DNA of 64,000 nucleotides from Pantoea rwandensis (GTDB taxonomy: Bacteria > Pseudomonadota > Gammaproteobacteria > Enterobacterales > Enterobacteriaceae): the NCBI RefSeq assembly GCF_000759475.1, contig NZ_CP009454.1:124001-188000 (forward strand). The letters run 5' to 3'. Position 1 is the stretch's first letter. Each line of letters starts with the position of its first letter. Below the pieces are notes generated by a model, which saw only the letters and a program-made list of their open reading frames with translations, searched no databases and was not told the DNA's origin. The translations under genes were made by a program, and so were the position numbers. Shown one piece after another: positions 17,661 through 27,353 of this stretch.

Positions 17661-18212
17661 TTAGAACGGGATATCGTCGTCAAAGTCCATTGGCGGTTCG
17701 TTGTTCGCCGGTGCGCTCTGCTGCTGCGGACGCTGTTGTGCGCCGCCGCTGAACTGGTTGCCGCCCTGAGGCTGCTGCTGAGGTTGCTGTGGCTGGCCCC
17801 AGCCGTTGTTATTGCCGCCGCCCTGGCCGCCCATCGGTGCGCCACCTGCGTTCGCGCCCTGCTGACGTCCACCGAGCATCTGCATGGTGCCGCCAACGTT
17901 AACAACCACTTCGGTGGTGTATTTTTCCTGGCCGCTTTGATCCTGCCATTTACGGGTACGCAGCTGGCCTTCGATGTAAACCTGAGAGCCTTTACGCAGG
18001 TATTCACCCGCCACTTCAGCCAGTTTGCCGAACAGCACAACACGGTGCCATTCAGTAATCTCTTTGTTTTCACCGGTTTGCTTGTCGCGCCAGCTTTCCG
18101 ACGTGGCCAGCGTAATGTTGGCTACCGCGCCACCATTTGGCATGTAGCGCACTTCCGGATCCTGACCCAGATTCCCGACAAGAATCACTTTGTTTACGCC
18201 ACGACTGGCCAT
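17661..18212 (-). CDS. ssb: Single-stranded DNA-binding protein SSB
   Basis: 183 residues. The OB-fold is at about 5-110 ([19 protein letters not shown] at the start), followed by a Gly/Gln-rich linker (about 115-170) and the acidic tip MDFDDDIPF that recruits partner proteins including RecQ. SSB coats single-stranded DNA in replication and repair. Divergent from uvrA with a LexA box between them, as in E. coli. The RecQ-like gene directly downstream is of note because SSB's C-terminal tip is a classic RecQ docking site. Confidence 0.98.
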   Translation of the reverse strand: MASRGVNKVILVGNLGQDPEVRYMPNGGAVANITLATSESWRDKQTGENKEITEWHRVVLFGKLAEVAGEYLRKGSQVYIEGQLRTRKWQDQSGQEKYTTEVVVNVGGTMQMLGGRQQGANAGGAPMGGQGGGNNNGWGQPQQPQQQPQGGNQFSGGAQQRPQQQSAPANNEPPMDFDDDIPF

Positions 18213-18335
18213 GTTGCTGTCTCCCGATGAGTTGATGCTAAAAGTCTAAGCCAAAAATTGTATCACGTCACAATGACGGTGCCCACTTCAGAGCAGGCTC
18301 GCAATTTTTATTTGGCACACAGAATAGCAAAAGCA

Positions 18336-18351
18336 CTGGATATTTATTCAG
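18336..18351. promoter_or_regulatory. LexA (SOS) box between ssb and uvrA
   Basis: CTGGATATTTATTCAG fits CTG-N10-CAG with an AT-rich centre. Its place between the divergent ssb and uvrA genes matches the known SOS control of uvrA. Confidence 0.92.
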
Positions 18352-18434
18352 TTTATTTTTTGTGCCATACTAACGCGTTTCTGCTGGTCGTGCTGGCAAG
18401 GCATGGCGAGTGTTGTTCAATCCGGGAAAGGTGA

Positions 18435-21266
18435 ATGGATAAGATCGAAGTCCGCGGTGCTCGCACCCATAATTTGAAGAATATCAACCTGATCATCCCT
18501 CGCGATAAGCTGATTGTGGTCACCGGTCTGTCGGGTTCCGGTAAGTCTTCGCTGGCGTTTGATACGTTGTATGCCGAAGGTCAGCGTCGCTATGTTGAAT
18601 CGCTCTCGGCCTATGCGCGCCAGTTTCTTTCATTAATGGAGAAACCGGACGTGGACCATATTGAAGGTCTCTCGCCCGCCATTTCTATTGAGCAGAAATC
18701 CACATCGCATAACCCGCGCTCGACGGTCGGCACGATTACTGAAATCCATGACTATCTGCGTCTGCTGTTTGCCCGTGTGGGTGAACCACGCTGCCCGGAT
18801 CACGATGTTCCGCTGGCGGCACAGACCGTGAGCCAGATGGTGGATCAGGTGATGGCGCAGGAAGAAGGCCGTCGTCTGATGCTGCTGGCACCCGTGGTGA
18901 AAGATCGCAAAGGCGAGCACACCAAAACACTGGAAAACCTTGCGGCTCAAGGCTACATCCGCGCCCGTATTGATGGCGAAGTCTGTGATCTGTCAGATCC
19001 ACCCAAGCTGGAACTGCAGAAAAAGCACACCATTGAAGTCGTCGTGGACCGCTTCCGCGTGCGCGATGACCTGGCGACGCGCTTAGCAGAATCCTTTGAA
19101 ACCACGTTGGCGCTGAGTGGTGGTACCGCCATCGTCGCCGATATGGATGACAGCGAGGCCGAGGAGCTGCTGTTCTCCGCTAACTTTGCCTGCCCGATTT
19201 GTGGCTACAGCATGAGTGAGCTGGAACCGCGCCTGTTCTCGTTCAACAACCCGGCCGGTGCCTGCCCAACCTGCGATGGTCTGGGCGTGCAGCAGTATTT
19301 CGATCCCGATCGCGTGGTGCAAAACCCTGAGCTATCACTGGCTGGCGGTGCGATTCGTGGTTGGGATCGTCGCAACTTCTATTACTTCCAGATGTTGCGT
19401 TCGCTGGCAGAGCATCTGGATTTCGATGTCGAAGCGCCGTTTAACAGCCTGAGCGACAAAGCGCGCGAAGTGATTCTGTACGGTTCCGGCAAAGAGAATA
19501 TCGAATTCAAATACATCAACGATCGCGGTGACACTTCGGTGCGTCGCCATCCATTTGAAGGTGTGCTGCACAACATGGAACGCCGTTATAAAGAGACGGA
19601 ATCCAATGCGGTGCGTGAAGAGCTGGCGAAATTCATCAGTAATCGCTCCTGCAACAGCTGCGAAGGGACACGCCTGCGCCGTGAAGCACGCCATGTATTT
19701 GTTGAGAATACCAACCTGCCGACCATCTCTGAGATGAGCATCGGCCATGCCACCGACTTTTTCCGCAATCTGAAACTGAGCGGACAGCGCGCGCAGATCG
19801 CCGAAAAAATCCTGAAAGAGATCGGCGATCGTCTGAGCTTCCTGGTTAACGTCGGGTTGAATTATCTGTCGATGTCGCGTTCCGCAGAAACGCTCTCTGG
19901 CGGAGAAGCGCAGCGTATTCGTCTGGCAAGCCAGATCGGTGCGGGTCTGGTGGGCGTGATGTATGTGCTTGATGAGCCCTCAATTGGCCTGCATCAGCGC
20001 GATAACGAACGTCTGCTGGGCACCTTGATCCACCTGCGCGACCTCGGCAACACCGTAATTGTGGTCGAGCACGATGAAGATGCGATTCGCGCCGCTGACC
20101 ACGTGATTGATATTGGTCCTGGCGCAGGCGTGCACGGTGGCCAGGTCGTGGCTGAGGGTGATGTGAATGCCATTATGGCTAACGAAGCTTCGCTGACCGG
20201 GCAATACCTGAGCGGCAAACGCGAAATTGCCATTCCGCAACAGCGCGTGAAGGGCGACCCGGCGAAAGTGCTGAAACTCACCGGCGCACGCGGTAACAAC
20301 CTGAAGGATGTCACGCTGACGATTCCGGTTGGCCTGTTCACCTGTATCACCGGCGTTTCGGGTTCCGGTAAGTCTACGTTAATCAACGACACGCTGTTCC
20401 CGATTGCACAGCGGCAGTTGAACGGGGCCACCACGACGGAGGTTGCTCCCTATCGCGAGATCGCGGGTCTGGAGCATTTCGATAAAGTCATCGATATCGA
20501 CCAGAGCCCCATCGGCCGCACGCCGCGCTCGAACCCGGCCACTTACACCGGTATTTTCACCCCGGTGCGTGAATTGTTTGCCGTTGTACCTGAAGCACGT
20601 TCCCGTGGCTACAATCCAGGGCGCTTCAGCTTTAACGTGCGCGGCGGACGTTGCGAAGCCTGCCAGGGTGATGGCGTAATTAAAGTCGAAATGCACTTCC
20701 TGCCGGATGTGTATGTGCCTTGCGATCAATGCAAAGGCAAACGCTATAACCGTGAAACGCTGGAGATTAAATACAAAGGCAAAGGGATTCACGAAGTGCT
20801 GGATATGACCATCGAAGAAGCACGTGAGTTCTTTGATGCCGTACCTGCGCTGGCGCGTAAATTGCAAACGCTGATCGACGTGGGGCTGTCTTATATTCGC
20901 CTCGGTCAGTCTGCAACCACGCTGTCAGGCGGTGAAGCGCAGCGTGTAAAACTGGCGCGCGAGCTGTCGAAACGTGGCACCGGGCAAACACTCTATATCC
21001 TTGATGAGCCAACCACGGGTCTGCACTTTGCTGATATTCAGCAGTTGCTGGAAGTGCTGCATCAGTTGCGCGATCAGGGCAATACCATCGTGGTGATTGA
21101 GCATAACCTCGACGTGATCAAAACGGCTGACTGGATTGTCGACTTGGGTCCGGAAGGCGGCAGCGGCGGCGGCGAAATCCTGATTTCAGGCACACCAGAA
21201 ACCGTGGCAGAGTGTGAAAAATCCCACACTGCCCGCTTCCTCAAGCCGATGCTGAAGAAGAAGTAA
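18435..21266 (+). CDS. uvrA: Excinuclease ABC subunit UvrA
   Basis: 943 residues (E. coli 940). Damage-recognition ATPase of nucleotide excision repair acting with UvrB. Two ABC-type ATPase modules: Walker [11 protein letters not shown] near 31-40 and [10 protein letters not shown] near 640-650, with signatures [12 protein letters not shown] near 488 and [12 protein letters not shown] near 830, each followed by [11 protein letters not shown] or [11 protein letters not shown]. Zinc-finger cysteines lie near 253-280 (CPICGYS..CPTCDG) and 740-766 ([15 protein letters not shown]). SOS-controlled through the upstream LexA box; a terminator follows. Confidence 0.98.
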   Translation: MDKIEVRGARTHNLKNINLIIPRDKLIVVTGLSGSGKSSLAFDTLYAEGQRRYVESLSAYARQFLSLMEKPDVDHIEGLSPAISIEQKSTSHNPRSTVGTITEIHDYLRLLFARVGEPRCPDHDVPLAAQTVSQMVDQVMAQEEGRRLMLLAPVVKDRKGEHTKTLENLAAQGYIRARIDGEVCDLSDPPKLELQKKHTIEVVVDRFRVRDDLATRLAESFETTLALSGGTAIVADMDDSEAEELLFSANFACPICGYSMSELEPRLFSFNNPAGACPTCDGLGVQQYFDPDRVVQNPELSLAGGAIRGWDRRNFYYFQMLRSLAEHLDFDVEAPFNSLSDKAREVILYGSGKENIEFKYINDRGDTSVRRHPFEGVLHNMERRYKETESNAVREELAKFISNRSCNSCEGTRLRREARHVFVENTNLPTISEMSIGHATDFFRNLKLSGQRAQIAEKILKEIGDRLSFLVNVGLNYLSMSRSAETLSGGEAQRIRLASQIGAGLVGVMYVLDEPSIGLHQRDNERLLGTLIHLRDLGNTVIVVEHDEDAIRAADHVIDIGPGAGVHGGQVVAEGDVNAIMANEASLTGQYLSGKREIAIPQQRVKGDPAKVLKLTGARGNNLKDVTLTIPVGLFTCITGVSGSGKSTLINDTLFPIAQRQLNGATTTEVAPYREIAGLEHFDKVIDIDQSPIGRTPRSNPATYTGIFTPVRELFAVVPEARSRGYNPGRFSFNVRGGRCEACQGDGVIKVEMHFLPDVYVPCDQCKGKRYNRETLEIKYKGKGIHEVLDMTIEEAREFFDAVPALARKLQTLIDVGLSYIRLGQSATTLSGGEAQRVKLARELSKRGTGQTLYILDEPTTGLHFADIQQLLEVLHQLRDQGNTIVVIEHNLDVIKTADWIVDLGPEGGSGGGEILISGTPETVAECEKSHTARFLKPMLKKK

Positions 21267-21270
21267 AATT

Positions 21271-21293
21271 GAAGGCCCGCACTGCGGGCCTTC
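21271..21293 (+). terminator. Terminator after uvrA
   Basis: GAAGGCCCGC-ACT-GCGGGCCTTC followed by a T-rich stretch, four bases past the uvrA stop. Confidence 0.85.
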
Positions 21294-21556
21294 TCATTTC
21301 TTTCAGTGCGCAGGCGCGACTCACGCGAGTTTAACAGCCTAATATTGCAGCTATCCGAGCCTGATGTCTGGCTGTCAGATTCCGCAGCAAAATGCAGAAA
21401 CAGGCAAGAATCAGACAACTTCAGGCATATACGCATCTCATCTCGCTGACTATCCTTACACAGTTCCTTTTTGGCGTAGCTCGTTACGCCTTTGTCCCTT
21501 CAGATCGCTGAACGGGATCCCGCAATACACTCACGACACACCCGATTGGAGACACC

Positions 21557-22621
21557 ATGAATATTACGCATGCCTATGCCGCACAGGACGCGAAATCCAA
21601 GCTCGCCCCGTTCGACTATAAGCCGCGCGAGCTTCGCGCTCATGATGTGCAGATTGAAGTGTTGTACTGTGGCGTTTGCCACTCTGACCTACACCAGGCG
21701 CGCAACGAATGGAAAAACACTATTTTCCCAGTGGTGCCTGGCCATGAAATCGTTGGCCGCGTCACTGCCGTTGGCGCACACACCCACAAATACAAAGTGG
21801 GTGACCTGGTCGGTGTCGGTTGTTTAGTTGATTCCTGCCGTAGCTGTCCAAGCTGCCAGAGAGGATTGGAGCAATATTGCGAAAACGGCTTTGTGGGCAC
21901 CTATAACGGTGAAGACCGTGAAACCGGCGCCATCACTTACGGCGGGTACTCCACGGCGATGGTAGTGGATGAGAACTATGTGTTGCGCGTGCCGGAAAAT
22001 CTCGATCTGGCTGGTGTGGCACCACTGCTGTGTGCGGGTATCACCACCTATTCCCCACTGCGTCACTGGAACGTTGGCCCAGGTAAAAAAGTGGGCATCG
22101 TCGGTCTTGGCGGCCTCGGCCACATGGGTGTGAAAATCGCGCATGCGATGGGCGCACATGTTGTGCTGTTCACCACTTCACCGTCAAAAATTGAAGATGG
22201 TAAACGCTTAGGTGCTGATGAAGTCGTCATTTCGAAAGATGCCGATCAAATGGCGCAGCATGCCAACAGCTTTGATTTCATCTTGAATACCGTTGCGGCT
22301 CAACACGATCTCAACCCGTTCATCACCCTGTTGAAGCTGGATGGCAATATGACGTTGGTGGGCGCGCCAGAGCACGATCACCCGGCCCCACAGGTGTTTA
22401 ACCTGATCTTCAAACGTCGCAGCATCGCCGGTTCACTGATCGGTGGTATTGCTGAGACCCAGGAAATGCTGGATTTCTGTGGCAAGCACGGTATCACTTC
22501 CGATATCGAACTGATCGCCATGAACCAGATTAACGAAGCCTATGAACGTATGCTGAAAAGCGACGTGAAATACCGCTTCGTGATTGATATCAACACCCTG
22601 AGAGAAGAGTCAGCGGCTTAA
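21557..22621 (+). CDS. Zinc-dependent NAD(P) alcohol dehydrogenase, YahK/cinnamyl-alcohol type
   Basis: 354 residues. Catalytic zinc ligands are in CGVCHSD near 38-44 and GHEIVGRV near 64; the structural zinc cysteines are in CRSCPSCQRGLEQYC near 95-110. The Rossmann motif GLGGLGHMGVKIAHAMG follows near 182-198. Long stretches such as APLLCAGITTYSPLRHW and ILNTVAA resemble E. coli YahK, an NADPH-dependent aldehyde reductase of the CAD family, so reduction of short or aromatic aldehydes is expected. It sits between uvrA and yjbR, where E. coli has other genes, so it is an insertion relative to that synteny. Its stop adjoins the yjbR stop. Confidence 0.88.
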   Translation: MNITHAYAAQDAKSKLAPFDYKPRELRAHDVQIEVLYCGVCHSDLHQARNEWKNTIFPVVPGHEIVGRVTAVGAHTHKYKVGDLVGVGCLVDSCRSCPSCQRGLEQYCENGFVGTYNGEDRETGAITYGGYSTAMVVDENYVLRVPENLDLAGVAPLLCAGITTYSPLRHWNVGPGKKVGIVGLGGLGHMGVKIAHAMGAHVVLFTTSPSKIEDGKRLGADEVVISKDADQMAQHANSFDFILNTVAAQHDLNPFITLLKLDGNMTLVGAPEHDHPAPQVFNLIFKRRSIAGSLIGGIAETQEMLDFCGKHGITSDIELIAMNQINEAYERMLKSDVKYRFVIDINTLREESAA

Positions 22622-22978
22622 TTAGCGCGAGTCCTCATCATGGCTGACGCCCGCCGCGCGCGTGGCGTCAGCCTGTTGCCAGGAAGCGTCGACCAGATAA
22701 TAAATCTGCGAATCCTTTAGCGACCCATCCAGCCATAGCGTGCTCCAGTGCGACTTATTGAGATGCTCGCTCGGGAATACATCACTGTGCTCTTCGCGCA
22801 ATAAATCAGCCAGCGCTGGCGAGGTTTTCAACGATAGCGCCGGACGCCCTTTCACCTCATGCACCATGGCAAATAGTACGCCTTCGCTTTTAATCTGCGT
22901 TGCATCCCATTCATTTTTATAACTTTGCTCCGCACCTGGTTTGCTCATGCAGTAGGTGAGGAGATCCGAAATGTTCAT
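22622..22978 (-). CDS. yjbR: MmcQ/YjbR family protein
   Basis: 118 residues from the ATG at 22978, the same length as E. coli YjbR; an extension to 23050 is in frame but unsupported. The fold is that of the small MmcQ/YjbR double-wing domain: SYKNEWDATQIKSEGVLFAMVHEVKGRPALSLKT region (about 20-55) and the NKSHWSTLWLDGSL segment (about 80-93). Function is unknown, though the fold resembles DNA-binding proteins. Convergent with the dehydrogenase, stop to stop. Confidence 0.9.
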   Translation of the reverse strand: MNISDLLTYCMSKPGAEQSYKNEWDATQIKSEGVLFAMVHEVKGRPALSLKTSPALADLLREEHSDVFPSEHLNKSHWSTLWLDGSLKDSQIYYLVDASWQQADATRAAGVSHDEDSR

Positions 22979-23113
22979 GCGGTATTCTCCTTGGTAGAGG
23001 CCGATTTTAGGCCCGATGACGCCTGCCATCGGCTTCATTATAGACGTCATGACACCGTTTAAGTGTGCAGCAAGTCAGCCAAAGGTAAAGGCGGTGGCAC
23101 CAGATAACGCACA

Positions 23114-23148
23114 TAAAAAAACCGCCAGCCCAGAGGCATGGCGGTTTT
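23114..23148 (-). terminator. Terminator after tyrB
   Basis: AACCGCCA (23120-23127) with TGGCGGTT (23139-23146); on the minus strand a run of seven T follows. Located just past the tyrB stop. Confidence 0.88.
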
Positions 23149-23166
23149 CTCGTGCTGCGAAGTGCG

Positions 23167-24360
23167 TTACATCACGGCAGCAAAGGCCTCGGCCACCTGA
23201 TTAACGTTGCGGCTGTTGAGGCCAGCCACACACATACGGCCGCTGGCGATCAGATATACGCCGAACTCATCACGCAGGCGATCAACCTGCTGCGCGCTTA
23301 AACCGGTGTAACTGAACATGCCGCGCTGCTTCAGCAGGTAATCGAAGTTTTTACCCGGCAGCTTGGTGCTCAATACGTTGACCAGCGTCTGGCGCATTTC
23401 GATGATGCGCAGGCGCATGGCTTCCACCTCGGCCAGCCAGTTGTTCAGCAGCGCCTCATCGTTCAGTACGCAAGAAACCACCTGCGCGCCAAAGTTTGGT
23501 GGGCTGGAGTAGTTGCGACGGACGGTCGCTTTCAGCTGACCCAACACGCGAGCAGACTCTTCTGCGCTCTCACACACGATGGAGAGGCCACCAACACGCT
23601 CGCCATACAACGAGAAGATTTTCGAAAATGAGTTGCTGACCAGAGCCGGCAAGCCCGCAGCAGCAATCGCGCGAATCGCATAAGCATCCTGCTCCATGCC
23701 CGCACCAAAGCCCTGATAAGCGATATCGAGGAACGGAATCAGTTCCTGCGCTTTCAATACTTCGGTGGTTTCATCCCACTGCGCGTTCGTCAGATCCGCG
23801 CCAGTTGGGTTGTGGCAGCATGGGTGCAACAGCACGATAGATTGCTTCGGCAGCGTTTTCAGCTTGGCAATAAACGCATCAAACTTCACGCCGTTGGTCT
23901 CTTCGTCGTACCACGGATAAGTCTGTGCGTCGAAACCAGCACCGTTGAAAATCGCGATGTGGTTCTCCCAGGTCGGATCGCTCACCCAGACATTTGAGTG
24001 CGGGAAGTAACGCTTGAGGAAATCCGCCCCGACTTTCAGTGCACCGGAGCCACCCAGCGTCTGGATGGAAGCAATGCGACCGGCCTTTAACATCGGGTGT
24101 TCTTTGCCAAACAGCAGCGGTGCAATCGCATTACGGTATGGGCCCAGGCCTTCCATCGGCAGGTAAAGCGACGCCTGATGCGGCTGCGCCTGCAGGCGTT
24201 CTTCTGCCGCAGCCACGGCTTGCAGCTGAGGAATGATACCCGCCTCGTTGTAATAGAGGCCAATGCTCAGATTCACTTTATTGTCACGTGGGTCCTGTTT
24301 GAAGGTTTCCATCAGCGACAGAATTGGATCGCCAGCATAAGCATCAACGTTTTGAAACAC
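23167..24360 (-). CDS. tyrB: Aromatic amino acid aminotransferase TyrB
   Basis: PLP-dependent class I transaminase for tyrosine, phenylalanine and leucine synthesis. I choose the GTG at 24360: it gives 397 residues, as in E. coli (which also begins with GTG), and has GGAG nine bases upstream, while the ATG at 24375 has no ribosome-binding site. Motifs: [14 protein letters not shown] near 105, the CCHNPTGAD block near 190 with the PLP-contacting Asn, DIAYQGFG near 222, and the PLP lysine in [18 protein letters not shown] near 247. Downstream of a YitT-family gene on the same strand; E. coli has alr in the dnaB-tyrB interval instead. Confidence 0.96.
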   Translation of the reverse strand: MFQNVDAYAGDPILSLMETFKQDPRDNKVNLSIGLYYNEAGIIPQLQAVAAAEERLQAQPHQASLYLPMEGLGPYRNAIAPLLFGKEHPMLKAGRIASIQTLGGSGALKVGADFLKRYFPHSNVWVSDPTWENHIAIFNGAGFDAQTYPWYDEETNGVKFDAFIAKLKTLPKQSIVLLHPCCHNPTGADLTNAQWDETTEVLKAQELIPFLDIAYQGFGAGMEQDAYAIRAIAAAGLPALVSNSFSKIFSLYGERVGGLSIVCESAEESARVLGQLKATVRRNYSSPPNFGAQVVSCVLNDEALLNNWLAEVEAMRLRIIEMRQTLVNVLSTKLPGKNFDYLLKQRGMFSYTGLSAQQVDRLRDEFGVYLIASGRMCVAGLNSRNVNQVAEAFAAVM

Positions 24361-24408
24361 GGTGCAGATCTCCATGATTGGTCATAAATAGTCGGTAAAG
24401 AGGCGTCA

Positions 24409-25023
24409 TCAAACCATGTAGCGGCCGGGACGATGATTCATAGCGATGATGAGATTAAGGATCACCGCGCCCGCGATAGAGGCCAAAAGTATCGGCAGCG
24501 ACACCACGAACAGCGATGCGAGTACCACGCAGGTATCCACCGCCATTTGCAGTTTGCCGGCACGCAGACCGATACGGTCCTGCAGCCAGAGCGCCAAAAT
24601 GTTGATACCGCCGAGGCTGGCTTTGTGACGAAACAACACTATAAACCCAATCCCCATCACCACGTTACCGAACAATGTCGCATAAAACGGATTTAGCGCA
24701 GAAAAATGGATGAACATCGGATGCAAGTGCGTGAACAGTGAAACCAGCCCCACTGCGCAGAACGTTTTAACCGTGAATTCCCAGCCCATGCGGCGCACTG
24801 CCAGCCAGTAAAACGGCAGGTTAATCAGGAAAAATGCGGTACCAAAAGAGAGGTGCGTCAGATAGCTGATTAAAAACGCGATACCTGCAGTGCTGCCAGT
24901 CAGCGCGCCCGCCTGTTTCAGCATCATCACGCCAAAGGAAACCATTAAGGTGCCGAGCACTATCGCCAGCGCATCTTCAATACGTGAATGAGGAATTTTA
25001 GTGGGTTGAACAACGTTATCCAT
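24409..25023 (-). CDS. YitT family (DUF161) inner-membrane protein
   Basis: 204 residues with about five or six membrane helices. The start GTLMVSFGVMMLKQAG with LTGSTAGIAFLISY (about 23-52) and the FRHKASLGGINILALW segment (about 131-146) mark the YitT/DUF161 family, whose function is unknown but which is often tied to amino-acid genes. An AsnC-type regulator gene lies 230 bp upstream, and repeated ATGCACAAA-type motifs in that gap match a palindrome before the regulator gene, suggesting direct control. A strong terminator-like hairpin sits in the leader at 25067-25106. It could be an amino-acid transporter; this is inference. Confidence 0.85.
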   Translation of the reverse strand: MDNVVQPTKIPHSRIEDALAIVLGTLMVSFGVMMLKQAGALTGSTAGIAFLISYLTHLSFGTAFFLINLPFYWLAVRRMGWEFTVKTFCAVGLVSLFTHLHPMFIHFSALNPFYATLFGNVVMGIGFIVLFRHKASLGGINILALWLQDRIGLRAGKLQMAVDTCVVLASLFVVSLPILLASIAGAVILNLIIAMNHRPGRYMV

Positions 25024-25059
25024 GGAGTCATCTCAGTGCAATTGATGCGGTTCAAATGC

Positions 25060-25106
25060 AAAAAACGCACCACATAGGCGGCGTTAAGTCGCCACCTATG
25101 GGGTGC
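25060..25106 (-). terminator. Strong hairpin with T tract in the yitT-like leader
   Basis: A 17-bp stem with two non-canonical positions (arms 25067-25083 and 25090-25106) followed on the minus strand by GTTTTTTG. It may simply end the AsnC-type transcript; alternatively, since it stands just 37 bp before the YitT-like start and after possible operators, it may attenuate that gene. Confidence 0.75.
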
Positions 25107-25150
25107 CAGCGATTATCCAATTGATATCTAAGGCGCTTTTATTGCAGGTT

Positions 25151-25193
25151 TTTGTGCATCACCCCAAACTTTAACCGTTGATTCATGCACAAA
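25151..25193. promoter_or_regulatory. Candidate AsnC-type operator pair before the YitT-like gene
   Basis: TTTGTGCAT (25151-25159) and ATGCACAAA (25185-25193) form a perfect inverted pair, and CATGCACAAATC here repeats the left half of the palindrome at 25835-25859 upstream of the AsnC-type gene. Shared motifs in both promoters point to one regulator. Confidence 0.55.
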
Positions 25194-25253
25194 TCTGTTT
25201 TCTGGTGCGCGTTATTTGCATTTACTGTGCGTTAATTGCACCAGATTAGCACA

Positions 25254-25745
25254 TCATGCACTTTTTTGGCGCGTTTTGTGCTCGGGGATAATCATCAAGC
25301 CGTTCTCTTTTAAACGGCTCAACACCACGGAGGTTTTCACATGGGCCACACTCTGATGGCCAGCCACCAGTTGACTGATCAACGCACTCAGCGAGGCTAA
25401 ATCAGCCACGGCCACTTTCAGCAGATAATCAGCATCACCGGTGGTTTTGAAGGCATCAACAATCGCGTCCTCCTCTGCCACCATGCGATGGAAACTCTCT
25501 TCATAATCTGGCGTGTGATTCTTTAAACGCACTTCAATTAAGCCCACCATGCCGAGACCCACCGCATCCGGCGAGAGCCGTGCGTGATAGCCGAGGATGA
25601 GGTTTGCCTGTTCAAGATTGATGCGGCGGCGTGAACATTGAGACGCCGAAAGACCGACTAAATCACTGAGTTCCTGATTGGTAAGGCGGCCGTTAGATTG
25701 TAATAGTGTCAATATCTTAAGGTCGTAATCATCTACCTGAGTCAT
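25254..25745 (-). CDS. Lrp/AsnC-family transcriptional regulator
   Basis: 163 residues. N-terminal helix-turn-helix (about 5-50: LKILTLLQSNGRLTNQELSDL then SASQCSRRRINLE) and a C-terminal RAM ligand-binding domain (about 65-150; FKTTGDADYLLKVAV is the typical strand). Lrp/AsnC proteins sense amino acids and often control an adjacent transporter gene. Here the likely target is the YitT-family gene downstream. The gene lies just after dnaB on the same strand, occupying with yitT the interval where E. coli carries alr. A 10-bp perfect inverted repeat 90 bp upstream is a good candidate autoregulatory site. Confidence 0.92.
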   Translation of the reverse strand: MTQVDDYDLKILTLLQSNGRLTNQELSDLVGLSASQCSRRRINLEQANLILGYHARLSPDAVGLGMVGLIEVRLKNHTPDYEESFHRMVAEEDAIVDAFKTTGDADYLLKVAVADLASLSALISQLVAGHQSVAHVKTSVVLSRLKENGLMIIPEHKTRQKSA

Positions 25746-25834
25746 TCTGCTTCCACAGCGTTATAGGGTGCGCTTTGGTACAGATAACCTGATTAAAGCC
25801 GGGGTTGTCCAACACTATTTTCTGATGACGTGAA

Positions 25835-25859
25835 ATGCATGCACAAATCGTGCATGCAT
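25835..25859. promoter_or_regulatory. Perfect inverted repeat upstream of the AsnC-type gene
   Basis: ATGCATGCAC-AAATC-GTGCATGCAT: 10-bp perfect arms around 5 bp, between dnaB and the regulator gene. One arm plus spacer (CATGCACAAATC) recurs before the YitT-like gene, so it is best read as the operator of the Lrp/AsnC protein. Confidence 0.6.
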
Positions 25860-25873
25860 CCAGCGGGAAAGGA

Positions 25874-27280
25874 TTATTCGTCGTCGTAGGACGGGCCTGC
25901 GTAGTTATCAAAACGCGACCACTGGCCATTGAAGGTCAATCGTACTGTACCGATTGGGCCGTTACGCTGCTTACCGAGGATGATCTCCGCGATGCCTTTA
26001 AGATCGCTGTTTTCGTGATACACCTCATCGCGATAGATGAACATGATCAAGTCAGCATCCTGCTCGATCGATCCCGATTCACGCAGATCCGAGTTCACCG
26101 GACGTTTATCGGCGCGCTGCTCCAGTGAGCGGTTAAGCTGCGACAGCGCCACCACCGGCACATTGAGCTCTTTCGCCAGCGCTTTGAGCGAGCGCGAGAT
26201 CTCCGCGATCTCCAGCGTACGGTTATCCGACAGCGCCGGCACGCGCATTAACTGGAGATAGTCGATCATGATCAGGCTTAAACCGCCATTCTCACGAAAC
26301 ACGCGGCGCGCGCGCGAACGCACTTCCGTTGGCGTCAGGCCAGAAGAATCATCGATGAACATGTTCTTCTTCTCCAGCAAGATGCCCATGGTGGCAGAGA
26401 TGCGCGCCCAATCTTCATCTTCCAGCTGGCCGGTACGAATGCGCGTTTGATCCACGCGTGATAATGACGCCAGCATACGCATCATTAGCTGCTCGCTGGG
26501 CATCTCCAGACTGAATATCAGCACCGGTTTGTCTTGCAGCATCGCGGCGTTTTCACACAGGTTCATGGCGAAGGTGGTTTTACCCATCGACGGACGCGCC
26601 GCCACGATGATCAAATCTGAACCCTGCAAACCGGCGGTCTTTTTGTTCAGATCCTGATAGCCCGTATCCACTCCGGTGACACCATCGTGTGGGGTCGACA
26701 CTAGCGCTTCAATACGCGAGACCGTGGCTTCCAGAATTTGCTCGATGTTCTGCGGGCCTTCCGCCTTATTGGCGCGCTGTTCAGCAATCTTGAAGACGTT
26801 GGATTCTGCGAAATCGAGCAAATCTTCACTGCTGCGCCCCTGCGGATCGTAACCGGCATCAGCAATTTGATTCGCCACCGAGATCATTTGACGCACAACG
26901 GCACGTTCACGCACGATATCCGCATAAGCGCCGATGTTCGCCGCACTTGGCGTGTTTTTCGCCAGCTCTGCCAGATAAGCAAAGCCACCGGCCATCTCCA
27001 GCTCGCCCAGTGTTTCCAGCGATTCAGACAGCGTAATGAGGTCAATCGGCTGGCCCATTTCCAGCAGACGCTGCATCTCAGAGAAGATCATGCGGTGCGA
27101 ACGGTTGAAGAAATCATCCGCCACCACGCGCTCGGAGACGTTATCCCAGCGTTCGTTATCCAGCATCAACCCACCGAGCACCGACTGCTCCGCTTCAATA
27201 GAGTGCGGCGGCATTTTCACGCCTTCCAGCTGACGATCGCGGGGTTCGTTGGATTTGTTGGTGGGTTTATTTCCTGCCAT
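25874..27280 (-). CDS. dnaB: Replicative DNA helicase DnaB
   Basis: 468 residues from the ATG at 27280 (E. coli 471). The N-terminal helical domain (about 25-130; PPHSIEAEQSVLGGLML) is followed by a linker and a RecA-type motor domain with Walker A ARPSMGKTTF near 228, the SLEMP block near 257, the MIDYLQLMR Walker B near 335 and the ALSQLNRSLE.R arginine-finger region near 375. It unwinds the fork as a hexamer and binds DnaG primase and DnaC. Divergent from qor as in E. coli. Confidence 0.98.
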   Translation of the reverse strand: MAGNKPTNKSNEPRDRQLEGVKMPPHSIEAEQSVLGGLMLDNERWDNVSERVVADDFFNRSHRMIFSEMQRLLEMGQPIDLITLSESLETLGELEMAGGFAYLAELAKNTPSAANIGAYADIVRERAVVRQMISVANQIADAGYDPQGRSSEDLLDFAESNVFKIAEQRANKAEGPQNIEQILEATVSRIEALVSTPHDGVTGVDTGYQDLNKKTAGLQGSDLIIVAARPSMGKTTFAMNLCENAAMLQDKPVLIFSLEMPSEQLMMRMLASLSRVDQTRIRTGQLEDEDWARISATMGILLEKKNMFIDDSSGLTPTEVRSRARRVFRENGGLSLIMIDYLQLMRVPALSDNRTLEIAEISRSLKALAKELNVPVVALSQLNRSLEQRADKRPVNSDLRESGSIEQDADLIMFIYRDEVYHENSDLKGIAEIILGKQRNGPIGTVRLTFNGQWSRFDNYAGPSYDDE

Positions 27281-27353
27281 AGTGAATGCATTACCGATCG
27301 TGAAAGGGACGCGCAAGTATACCGTCCCAGGATGAACAATCACAGGAGTCAGA

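Noticed and set aside
25060-25106. Known riboswitch in the YitT-like leader
   Set aside because: The single stem lacks the conserved sequence of any riboswitch class I know; only a terminator or attenuator role can be supported.
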